Below, in pieces: positions 1 to 5,428 of a stretch of 5,428 bases of DNA (positions within the stretch are counted from its first letter, which is position 1; each line of letters begins with the position of its first letter). A model generated the notes under the pieces. That model was given only the letters and a program-made list of their open reading frames with translations, did no database searches and was not told the origin of the DNA. The position numbers and the translations under genes are program-made. This DNA comes from a bacterium (lineage in GTDB: Bacteria; Krumholzibacteriota; Krumholzibacteriia; LZORAL124-64-63), in assembly GCA_018652925.1 (NCBI GenBank), contig JABIBH010000075.1, positions 1-5,428 on the forward strand, in the 5' to 3' direction.

Positions 1-297
1 CTCAGGAGCAACTTCTGGAATAGAATGTATTTTCATATCTGCAGGCATCTTGCCAGGTAAAACCATTTTTACTCGTTCAACTTCTTCTTTTGAAAGCTGG
101 TCCAGACTACAAACTTGTCCCAGAGCATGCACGCCAGTATCAGTTCTTCCAGCACCAGTTGGTTTTGCATCACGATCCAATAAAGTGGAGCAGTGATGTT
201 TTAGAACTCCTTGTACAGACCTTAATGTTGACTGAATCTGAAACCCATGAAACTGAGTTCCATTGTATGATAAATCGATTTTAACTGTATGGCTCAA
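1..297 (-). CDS. truA: tRNA pseudouridine synthase A, N-terminal part (cut by window edge)
   Basis: TruA converts uridines 38-40 in the anticodon arm of many tRNAs to pseudouridine in the cytoplasm. The 99 visible codons show the family hallmarks. LSYNGTQFHGFQIQ (residues 9-22) matches the N-terminal YDGTxFxGWQxQ block. SVQGVL (27-32) matches the TVQ helix. GAGRTDTGVHALGQV (48-62) is the catalytic motif, and Asp53 is the expected nucleophilic aspartate. The gene continues past base 1; the full family length is about 245-270 residues, so roughly 60% is missing. The start is inferred as TTG at 297-295. No ATG or GTG lies suitably before the first conserved block, and a GAGG Shine-Dalgarno (308-305) sits 7 bases upstream. 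The start overlaps the asd stop codon as TTGA, so translation is probably coupled to asd. A pairing of an asd-family gene with truA is also known from the enterobacterial usg-truA cluster. The family call is very secure; the exact start is likely. Confidence 0.95.
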   Translation of the reverse strand, partial: MSHTVKIDLSYNGTQFHGFQIQSTLRSVQGVLKHHCSTLLDRDAKPTGAGRTDTGVHALGQVCSLDQLSKEEVERVKMVLPGKMPADMKIHSIPEVAPE

Positions 298-1232
298 CTT
301 CTAGCCTCAGCAATCTGACCAGCAATTTGTACTGCATTAAGCGCTGCACCTTTGAGTAAGTTATCGGCAACAACCCAGAGCAACAGCCCTTTATTATTAG
401 TTGGATCTAGCCTTAGCCTGCCAACAGCAACCTCGCCTTTACCTGTAATTTCTGTGGCAGTCTTAAACTCATGCTCACTTTTAGCAACTTCAACACCAGG
501 GAACAGTGCCAATGCTTGGATAGCTTTTTCTCTATCAACTTCTGTTGAAAAAATAGCTCTGATTGATGCTGAATGCCCGTTCCAAACAGGAACTCTTGTA
601 GCCAAACAAGTAATGCCAAGAGTTGGTAATGACATAATCTTGCGTAGCTCATTTACAACTTTTTCCTCTTCTGTAAAAGAACCATTTGGAAGTGGGTCGC
701 CAATTTTTGGCAGAACATCAAGCTGAGTTACAGTTTTATTTTTCAGTTCTTGCTGAGCCTCTTTACCAGCGCCAGAGACTGCCTGCAAGGTTGTTATATG
801 AGCCTCTAGAAGGCCAAACTCTTTATGGAGAGGCTGTAGAGCCATCGCAATTTGAATGGTAGAGCAGTTAGGGTTGGCAATAATGCCTGTTGTTAATGTA
901 GGATTGATTTCAGGAACAACTAAAGGGATATTGGAGTCCATTCTAAAAGCCGATGAATTGTCTATCACAACTGCACCAGCTTCAACAGCAATTGGTGCAT
1001 ACTTTTTACTGACAGAACCTCCAGCAGAAAAAAGTGCAATCTCAATTCCATTAAAACTATTTTCATTTACAGCATGACAAACCAGTTCTTCATCACGGAA
1101 ATTGAGTTTGATTCCAGCAGAGCGTTCGCTTGTCAAAAGCAGCGGTGGCGAACTCATCCAACAACACTGCTCTAACTGCGAAAGCATTGTCCTGCCAACA
1201 AGTCCACTAGCTCCAAGTATTGCGATTTTCAT
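294..1232 (-). CDS. asd: Aspartate-semialdehyde dehydrogenase
   Basis: Asd catalyses NADPH-dependent reduction of aspartyl phosphate to aspartate semialdehyde, the branch point to lysine/diaminopimelate, threonine and methionine. The 312-residue product begins with a Rossmann NADP-binding loop, GASGLVG (7-13). It has the DNSSAFRMD block (91-99) with a likely phosphate-binding Arg97. NPNCSTIQ (120-127) carries the nucleophile Cys123. QAVSGAGKEA (150-159), RVPVWNGHS (213-221, acid/base His220) and the C-terminal block WVVADNLLKGAALNAVQIA (286-304) follow. The protein is slightly shorter than the usual 330-370 residues but appears intact. The start at 1232 is preferred over an in-frame ATG at 1274. 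It places the Rossmann motif at the N-terminus as in relatives and has AGGGGAG four bases upstream; the 14-residue extension looks non-homologous. An alternative is a USG-1-like paralogue, since such genes precede truA in enterobacteria. However, the retained Cys and His favour a working Asd. The stop overlaps the truA start. Confidence 0.95.
   Translation of the reverse strand: MKIAILGASGLVGRTMLSQLEQCCWMSSPPLLLTSERSAGIKLNFRDEELVCHAVNENSFNGIEIALFSAGGSVSKKYAPIAVEAGAVVIDNSSAFRMDSNIPLVVPEINPTLTTGIIANPNCSTIQIAMALQPLHKEFGLLEAHITTLQAVSGAGKEAQQELKNKTVTQLDVLPKIGDPLPNGSFTEEEKVVNELRKIMSLPTLGITCLATRVPVWNGHSASIRAIFSTEVDREKAIQALALFPGVEVAKSEHEFKTATEITGKGEVAVGRLRLDPTNNKGLLLWVVADNLLKGAALNAVQIAGQIAEARS
305..308 (-). 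promoter_or_regulatory. Shine-Dalgarno for truA, inside the 3' end of asd
   Basis: GAGG on the minus strand lies 7 bases before the TTG at 297-295. It falls within the last codons of asd. Its spacing is what supports a TTG start rather than a start elsewhere. Confidence 0.6.
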
Positions 1233-1236
1233 AAAA

Positions 1237-1243
1237 CTCCCCT
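1237..1243 (-). promoter_or_regulatory. Shine-Dalgarno for asd
   Basis: AGGGGAG on the minus strand lies 4 bases before the ATG at 1232. The spacing is slightly short, but it decides the start in favour of 1232 over the upstream ATG at 1274. Confidence 0.6.
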
Positions 1244-1258
1244 GTTGCAATTTACTGC

Positions 1259-1287
1259 ATAGTAGCAACTTCATCGCACTTGCGCAA
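1259..1287 (-). promoter_or_regulatory. Candidate sigma70-like promoter for asd-truA
   Basis: On the minus strand TTGCGC (1287-1282) and TACTAT (1264-1259) are separated by exactly 17 bases. They match the consensus -35 at 3 of 6 and the -10 at 4 of 6. Transcription would begin near 1252, leaving a leader of about 20 bases before the asd ATG and excluding the longer start at 1274. Weak matches of this kind occur by chance, and Bacteroidota-type sigma factors use other motifs, so this is tentative. Confidence 0.3.
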
Positions 1288-1308
1288 CAACCACAATCAA
1301 TGTAAAGT
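1280..1308 (+). promoter_or_regulatory. Candidate sigma70-like promoter for the HEAT-cyclophilin gene
   Basis: On the plus strand TTGCGC (1280-1285) and TAAAGT (1303-1308) are 17 bases apart, matching the -35 at 3 of 6 and the -10 at 4 of 6. Transcription would begin near 1315, just before the Shine-Dalgarno at 1321. The -35 shares the self-complementary TTGCGCAA (1280-1287) with the candidate asd promoter on the other strand. This is tentative for the same reasons as that promoter. Confidence 0.25.
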
Positions 1309-1320
1309 ACCAGTCAACCT

Positions 1321-1325
1321 GGAGG
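1321..1325 (+). promoter_or_regulatory. Shine-Dalgarno for the HEAT-cyclophilin lipoprotein
   Basis: GGAGG lies 5 bases before the ATG at 1331. It fixes the start so that the protein begins with a lipoprotein signal peptide. The ATG-initiated frame extension from 1280 would place 17 hydrophilic residues ahead of it. Confidence 0.75.
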
Positions 1326-1330
1326 AAATT

Positions 1331-3430
1331 ATGCGTCGATTACTGTTTCTACTATTGCTAGTTATTGCTGGCTGCTCTGCACCTGAAAGCAGAGAGTCCA
1401 CTTTCGATATTTTATTGCAATGGGAAGATCAAAGGCTTGCCCATACTGACTCTCTAGTAACCTTCCTTCAATCTGACGATGCCCATATCCGATTAGCCTC
1501 TGCAAGGTGCGCAGGTCGCATAGGTCGCAATGATGTCACTGCACAATTAATACAACTATTACAAGACCCTAGCGATAATGTAAAAAAAGAAGCTGCAATT
1601 GCATTGGGCTTCATAGACAATTTCCGCTCTGCAGATAAACTCACCGCACAGTTCAATAGTTCTCATAAAGTTGTAAGGCAGTCAATATTGTTTTCGTTTG
1701 GAAATATTGACGGAGGTGGCAAACAGTTACTTCCAATGCTAAACAAACTATCTGGAGCAGAATCTCAAACTGCTTGGGATAGCATGCGCAAAAGAGTTGG
1801 TGACATTGATAAAGGTGAACTTTCTGATGCAATTAACACAGCTATAAAACTTAACGCGACTAAACCAAATACTCTGTGGAGAGTACTACGATGTGCTGAA
1901 AAGTTGGATTCCATCCCTTTTGAAACTGAAGTAATTGAATTGCTTGCAAGTAGAGATCAAACTGTCAGAGCTCATGCCTGTAGAGTTTTAAGTAAAAGCA
2001 ATTCACCTGTTGCTCTTGTTAAATTTGCTGAAAAAAACCTTCGCAATGAGCCTGATTTTGATATGATTGAAGCAATAAGATCGATTGGCAAAATTGAGGT
2101 AATGAATGAACAAGTTGCTCAGTTTTTAGGGACTGCTGTCCGTAATAGTGAACCGCATATTGCACGCACTGCACTAGATGCAATTACCACAATCGCTGCG
2201 CAGACACCGCCTAAAGTTGGTGCTTCAGATAGAATCAGCTTGCTTCCAGCATGGAGAATAAAGCTACTAAACTGTGCAGCTGACCAACTACTTCCTCTTC
2301 CAAATGAAAATAAAAAGATAAGACATCCAGTAGTCAGAGCATCAGCAGTTGAGGCTTGCTGTGCATTGCGAGGACCTGGACTGTTGAGCGAAGATGTGTG
2401 GAGTAAAATATCATTGGACAGAGATAGCTTAGTCAGACAGTCAATCTGGCGAGGCTCCTTATCGTACTGCATTACAGAAAAGAACTTTGGAGACTATGCC
2501 CCATTTATTGCTTACGGAATTCCTGAAATAGAGCTACTTGCGGCCGTTGAGAGCCTTGGTCCATTTTGGGAAAGAACTGGCAGTTCTGAAAAGTTAATTA
2601 CTAAAGCATTATTAGAAGTGCTTACAGACACAAGCTTTGCGACCATTTCAGTAGCAGCAGAACAACTTGGCAACTTCCCTTCTGAGGAAAATATAATTGC
2701 ACTATGCCAAACTTGGGACGATGCAAGAAGTATCGGTGCTGAAGATATCAAATGGGCTGTTTTAACTAGTGTTGACCAAATGTCTGAAAAAGGAACATCG
2801 TTATCAGACTCAACTATTGCCAAAGTAACCGCAATGATTGAAGCCGGATTTGATTCTGACTCTGCTAGGTTAAGAAAAAAAGCACGAACTGTTGCAAATA
2901 GTAGTGGCCTATTTTTGACTGATCAAATTCCATCGATTGAATCTTTAATGTTAACTTTGCCTGCACATAAACGATCACTAAAACAACCTGCCCTAACTGC
3001 TAAATTTGATACACCAAAAATAACATGTGAAACTGAGTACGGTAATTTTACTATTGAATTAAATAGTGAAGTTGCACCTAATACATGTGCTGCATTCCTA
3101 TCGCAACTTGGTCAAGAATTAACTTATCACAGAGTAGTTCCTGGCTTTGTAATTCAAGGTGGTGACCCCGATGGCTCTGGCTGGGGTGGTCCTGGATACA
3201 ACATCAGAAGTGAGTGGAGTGACTTGCCATACCTAAGAGGAACTGTTGGCATAGCTCACAGCGGAAAAGATACTGGTGGGAGCCAGTTCTTTATTGCTCT
3301 GACTGAACAACCGCATCTTGAAGGTAGATATACTGTGTTTGGGAAAGTGACTTCCGGGCTAAAAGTAATTGACAAAATTCAGCCCGGAGATTCATACAAA
3401 CTAGTCAGTCAGACTGACGCAAAACCTTAA
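1331..3430 (+). CDS. Lipoprotein with HEAT-like repeats and C-terminal cyclophilin-type peptidyl-prolyl isomerase
   Basis: This 699-residue protein starts with a lipoprotein signal: two Arg, a Leu-rich core and the lipobox IAGC, with lipidated Cys15. Ser at +2 would favour the outer membrane under the E. coli sorting rule. Residues about 45-540 are helical and HEAT/PBS-lyase-like. Clear repeat units lie near 50-77, 80-108, 112-137, 208-232, 272-290, 331-350 and 364-380, with the recurring pattern of V-R-x-x-A/S followed by a helix. A short linker leads to a cyclophilin domain at about 562-690. It contains YHRVVPGFVIQGGDP (599-613), with Arg601, Phe606 and Gln609 matching CypA Arg55, Phe60 and Gln63. 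GGSQFFI (649-655) follows, with Gln652 and Phe654 matching Gln111 and Phe113. CypA Trp121 is replaced by His662. The active site looks competent, so proline isomerisation of envelope proteins, with the repeats acting as scaffold or client binder, is likely; the substrate is unknown. It is transcribed divergently from asd and its 3' end overlaps the converging permease gene. The domain calls are secure; the role is inferred. Confidence 0.9.
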   Translation: MRRLLFLLLLVIAGCSAPESRESTFDILLQWEDQRLAHTDSLVTFLQSDDAHIRLASARCAGRIGRNDVTAQLIQLLQDPSDNVKKEAAIALGFIDNFRSADKLTAQFNSSHKVVRQSILFSFGNIDGGGKQLLPMLNKLSGAESQTAWDSMRKRVGDIDKGELSDAINTAIKLNATKPNTLWRVLRCAEKLDSIPFETEVIELLASRDQTVRAHACRVLSKSNSPVALVKFAEKNLRNEPDFDMIEAIRSIGKIEVMNEQVAQFLGTAVRNSEPHIARTALDAITTIAAQTPPKVGASDRISLLPAWRIKLLNCAADQLLPLPNENKKIRHPVVRASAVEACCALRGPGLLSEDVWSKISLDRDSLVRQSIWRGSLSYCITEKNFGDYAPFIAYGIPEIELLAAVESLGPFWERTGSSEKLITKALLEVLTDTSFATISVAAEQLGNFPSEENIIALCQTWDDARSIGAEDIKWAVLTSVDQMSEKGTSLSDSTIAKVTAMIEAGFDSDSARLRKKARTVANSSGLFLTDQIPSIESLMLTLPAHKRSLKQPALTAKFDTPKITCETEYGNFTIELNSEVAPNTCAAFLSQLGQELTYHRVVPGFVIQGGDPDGSGWGGPGYNIRSEWSDLPYLRGTVGIAHSGKDTGGSQFFIALTEQPHLEGRYTVFGKVTSGLKVIDKIQPGDSYKLVSQTDAKP
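3404..3418. repeat. Perfect inverted repeat at the convergent gene ends
   Basis: GTCAGTC (3404-3410), a single central A, then GACTGAC (3412-3418) form a perfect 7-base inverted repeat. As RNA it could fold to a 6-bp stem with a 3-base loop. It spans the permease stop codon (TGA, 3407-3405) and lies within the last codons of the HEAT-cyclophilin gene. No U-tract follows directly, so on its own it is not a typical terminator. Confidence 0.6.
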
Positions 3431-4637
3431 ATAAGGTTTTCCAACTTGGGGCAGCTCCATGCATTAGAATACCGATGCGGAAGAGTTTGCCCGCGGTTTT
3501 AAGAGCAATCCAAATTGATATCGACATAAAAAACCATGAAAGACCAATCTGCCACAATGGTGGAGTTTCCATACAGATTCTGATAAACATCAGAACTGGA
3601 GAGAACAGAGGTATCAAACTCATGATTACAGCAAATGATGAGTTTGGCTCCATAATAACAAGACTCAATAGCATCATTGGAATAACATTACAAAGCATCA
3701 ATGGCACAGCAAATTGCTGAGCCTCTTGAGCTGTGTTACACATTGCTCCAACACCAGCATAAAGAGTTGCAAATAGTAAAAAGCCTAACAGGAAAAACAT
3801 TAAAAACGACACCAATATTGTTGGCGTTAAAAATGTTCCATCAAGTGTCATGCCTGCAATCTCGATACCACTTTTAGAACCCCACACAAGAACCAGAGAC
3901 CATATTGAGAACTGAGTCAGGCCAGCCAACCCGATGCCTGCAATCTTACCCATCATTAACTGGGTTGATGACACCGAAGAAAGAACTACCTCCACAATAC
4001 GACTACTTTTTTCTTCGATTACACCCATCATTGTATGTTGGCCGTACATCAGAATCATCATATACAAAATCATTATCAAAGTAATGGCGATACCAAATGT
4101 GGAGTCTTCATTAGTAGATGATGTTTCGCCAGTTTCATTAACACTTATCGGCTCCCAATCAGGGCGTGCCGACATATAAGCTTGCAAGCTATCTGGAACA
4201 CCTGCTTTTTGTTGTCGTTGAGTTCTGAGGATATTGGACATCACTGGTCCCAAGGTTTTCATATTCACCATTGATGAAACAGTGCCACTATAAAACTTTA
4301 GTTTTCTACTTTCTATGTAGTCTTCAGGAATATGAATACCAACATCAAAAGAACCATCGGTAATTCCAGCAGCGATAGATTCTTCTATATTAGTTTTTAT
4401 AATTTCATAATTACCTTTTTCATGATATTCCAAGACATCGTTCATCTGTGAAATAAACTTTCCTGAAGGATCATGAACTCCTACAATCCTTACATCGCTG
4501 CCGCCCATATCATCAGTAAGCATCGGTATTATAAATGTTAATGACATCAACAATGGAATCAGAAGCGTACTTAAAATGAACCCTTTTGTTCTAACTTTTT
4601 CTCGATATTCACGACGGATAATTGCCCAGACTTTCAT
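3405..4637 (-). CDS. ABC-2 type transporter permease, NatB/YhaP-like
   Basis: This is the membrane subunit of an ABC exporter in the cytoplasmic membrane. The 410-residue protein has the classic layout. A basic N-terminal helix with RREYREKVRTKGF (8-20) leads into a first membrane span at about 20-40. An extracytoplasmic domain of about 135 residues (43-178) follows. Then come about five or six further spans, near 180-200, 230-252, 270-298, 308-330, 336-354 and 362-382. The cytoplasmic loop after the second span has EEKSSRIVEVVLSSV (208-222), the diagnostic motif of the NatB-type family (ABC2_membrane_3, COG1668), and GAMCNTAQEAQ (297-307) is a second typical block. Its ATG overlaps the ATPase stop as ATGA, and a full AGGAGGTGA Shine-Dalgarno lies 7 bases upstream, so the two subunits are translationally coupled. 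NatAB in Bacillus exports sodium, but family members are diverse, so the substrate is not assigned. The 3' end overlaps the converging gene by 26 bases. Confidence 0.92.
   Translation of the reverse strand: MKVWAIIRREYREKVRTKGFILSTLLIPLLMSLTFIIPMLTDDMGGSDVRIVGVHDPSGKFISQMNDVLEYHEKGNYEIIKTNIEESIAAGITDGSFDVGIHIPEDYIESRKLKFYSGTVSSMVNMKTLGPVMSNILRTQRQQKAGVPDSLQAYMSARPDWEPISVNETGETSSTNEDSTFGIAITLIMILYMMILMYGQHTMMGVIEEKSSRIVEVVLSSVSSTQLMMGKIAGIGLAGLTQFSIWSLVLVWGSKSGIEIAGMTLDGTFLTPTILVSFLMFFLLGFLLFATLYAGVGAMCNTAQEAQQFAVPLMLCNVIPMMLLSLVIMEPNSSFAVIMSLIPLFSPVLMFIRICMETPPLWQIGLSWFFMSISIWIALKTAGKLFRIGILMHGAAPSWKTLFKVLRQSD
3421..3440. terminator. Possible bidirectional terminator hairpin
   Basis: AAAACCTTA and TAAGGTTTT are perfect 9-base arms around AA, giving an 8-bp stem with a 4-base loop. 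It is symmetrical, so each strand ends the stem in four U residues, as in bidirectional terminators between convergent genes. It contains the TAA stop (3428-3430) of the HEAT-cyclophilin gene and lies within the final permease codons. The stem has only two G-C pairs and the U-run is short, so it may be weak, or may work together with the palindrome at 3404-3418. Confidence 0.4.
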
Positions 4638-5428
4638 GCTGTCACCTCCTGTCTTTGTTGATGAACTTCATTAAGAAATATTTCTTCCAAAGAAGGTCGA
4701 TTAGCTGAAAATAGATCTACACTGCCTGTTTCGCGTAATTTATCGAGCAATAAATCTGTGTCAGTTCCACTAGTGATTGCCAACTTCCAAATGCCATCTT
4801 TCAATTCCATATTTTCAACACCAGGCAAATTGTCTGGTGGTGTTTCATCATTATGATAAATCACTTTTACAGTTTTCAATGGATATTCTTTTCTGATTTT
4901 CTCAAGATTGCCATCAAGTATTTTATTACCACCTTCAATTAGGCAGATTGAATCACAGATTTTTTCAGCTTCGGCAAGAATATGAGTTGAAAATATTATT
5001 GTACAGCCGTTGTCACGCTCTTCAAGAATGATATTACGCAACAACTCAATGTTCAGTGGATCAAGTCCACTAAAAGGTTCATCTAAAATCACAAGCTCTG
5101 GTTCAGGAAGAAATGTTGCAGCAAGTTGTATCTTCTGTTGCATACCTTTAGAAAGTGCATCAACTTTTTTGTCGGCCCACTCTGAAAGATCCAAGCGCTC
5201 AAGCCAAGCCTCTGCTCTTATTTTTGCCACCTGTTTAGGTACCGATTTCAATTCTGCCAAGAACACTAACTGATCAAGGCATTTCATTTTTCGGTAAAGG
5301 CCTCTCTCCTCAGGTAGATAACCTACACGATCAAGTTGATCTCTAGTCAGAGGTTGCCCATCGATTAAGATTTCTCCAGAATCGTAAAGCAGGATTCCCA
5401 TAATAGAACGGATGGTAGTAGTTTTACC
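4634..5428 (-). CDS. ABC transporter ATP-binding protein, NatA/YhaQ-like (N-terminus cut by window edge)
   Basis: This is the nucleotide-binding subunit that powers the permease encoded just downstream. The 264 visible residues begin inside Walker A (GKTTT, residues 1-5), so roughly 35-45 N-terminal residues lie beyond base 5428. The ATG at 5401 is internal and is not the start. Visible motifs are GYLPEERGLY (36-45), with Glu40 in the Q-loop position as in the YhaQ-like (COG4152) subfamily; the signature LSKGMQQK (92-99); Walker B LVILDEP (112-118) with catalytic Glu117; the D-loop SGLD (120-123); and the switch His149 in STH. The C-terminal stretch (about 180-255), ending RPSLEEIFLNEV, is the accessory DUF4162-like domain common in exporters that pair with ABC-2 permeases. 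The gene ends in an ATGA overlap with the permease. The family and pairing are secure; the transported substrate is unknown. Confidence 0.95.
   Translation of the reverse strand, partial: GKTTTIRSIMGILLYDSGEILIDGQPLTRDQLDRVGYLPEERGLYRKMKCLDQLVFLAELKSVPKQVAKIRAEAWLERLDLSEWADKKVDALSKGMQQKIQLAATFLPEPELVILDEPFSGLDPLNIELLRNIILEERDNGCTIIFSTHILAEAEKICDSICLIEGGNKILDGNLEKIRKEYPLKTVKVIYHNDETPPDNLPGVENMELKDGIWKLAITSGTDTDLLLDKLRETGSVDLFSANRPSLEEIFLNEVHQQRQEVTA
4642..4650 (-). promoter_or_regulatory. Full-length Shine-Dalgarno for the permease
   Basis: AGGAGGTGA on the minus strand is a complete match to the usual 16S anti-Shine-Dalgarno complement. It ends in the last codons of the ATPase gene, and the AGGAGG core sits 7 bases before the permease ATG. 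It should give strong, coupled permease translation. Confidence 0.8.

Noticed and set aside
90..284. Plus-strand open frame of 64 codons near the left edge
   Set aside because: It is antisense to the clear truA coding sequence and shows no recognisable motif.
294..1232. Calling the dehydrogenase a non-catalytic USG-1 paralogue
   Set aside because: Cys123 in NPNCST, Gln150, Arg213 and His220 are all kept, as expected for a working aspartate-semialdehyde dehydrogenase. Whether another asd exists in the genome cannot be seen from here.
1233..1274. Longer asd start at 1274 adding 14 residues
   Set aside because: The extension lies ahead of the Rossmann loop that normally begins the family. The ATG at 1232 has its own Shine-Dalgarno, and the best candidate promoter would start transcription downstream of 1274.
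352..1305. Plus-strand open frames (352-726, 856-1077, 1102-1305) and a minus-strand frame (413-652) over asd
   Set aside because: All are shadows of asd in other frames, without independent ribosome sites or motifs.
1280..1330. Longer start for the HEAT-cyclophilin gene at 1280 adding 17 residues
   Set aside because: It would bury the lipoprotein signal peptide behind a polar segment. GGAGG is placed correctly for the ATG at 1331.
1468..2823. Minus-strand open frames at 1468-1656, 2119-2472 and 2512-2823
   Set aside because: They are antisense to the continuous HEAT-repeat coding sequence and look like low-complexity shadow translations.
3475..5273. Plus-strand open frames at 3475-3720, 3934-4179 and 5010-5273
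   Set aside because: They are antisense to the ABC permease and ATPase, whose motifs are unambiguous.
1..5428. A hidden novel defence, mobile or CRISPR system
   Set aside because: Five recognisable housekeeping or transport genes fill nearly all of the window. I see no direct-repeat arrays, transposase motifs, tRNA genes, attachment-site repeats or abrupt composition changes.

Overview
The window looks like ordinary chromosomal DNA from a Gram-negative bacterium. The protein-coding density is very high: five genes, no gap over about 100 bases, and no mobile, CRISPR or RNA-gene signals. Base composition is moderately AT-rich (around 40% GC by eye, not computed). Strong AGGAGG-type Shine-Dalgarno sites precede most starts. 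A lipoprotein with a fused HEAT-repeat/cyclophilin architecture points to the Bacteroidota/FCB side of the tree, perhaps a marine lineage such as Marinimicrobia. That placement is inference from style and architecture, not from a search.

Layout from left to right. (1) Bases 1-297, minus strand: the first 99 codons of truA (tRNA pseudouridine38-40 synthase), starting at a TTG codon and running off the left edge. (2) Bases 294-1232, minus strand: an aspartate-semialdehyde dehydrogenase (asd) with catalytic Cys and His intact, whose stop overlaps the truA start (TTGA). asd and truA therefore form a translationally coupled pair. (3) Bases 1233-1330: a 98-base divergent intergenic region in which a self-complementary TTGCGCAA may supply the -35 element for promoters in both directions. 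(4) Bases 1331-3430, plus strand: a 699-residue predicted lipoprotein with a long HEAT-like helical repeat region and a C-terminal cyclophilin domain. (5) Bases 3405-4637, minus strand: an ABC-2 type permease of the NatB/YhaP kind, converging on gene 4 with a 26-base tail-to-tail overlap beside two palindromes. (6) Bases 4634-5428, minus strand: its partner ATPase, of the NatA/YhaQ kind, cut by the right edge inside Walker A and coupled to the permease by an ATGA overlap.

Functionally the window holds three independent units: amino-acid biosynthesis plus tRNA modification (asd-truA), an envelope folding or scaffold lipoprotein, and a two-gene ABC exporter. I see no credible evidence for a novel defence or mobile system. 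The most interesting points are the HEAT-cyclophilin lipoprotein fusion and the compact regulatory arrangement at the two places where opposing genes meet.
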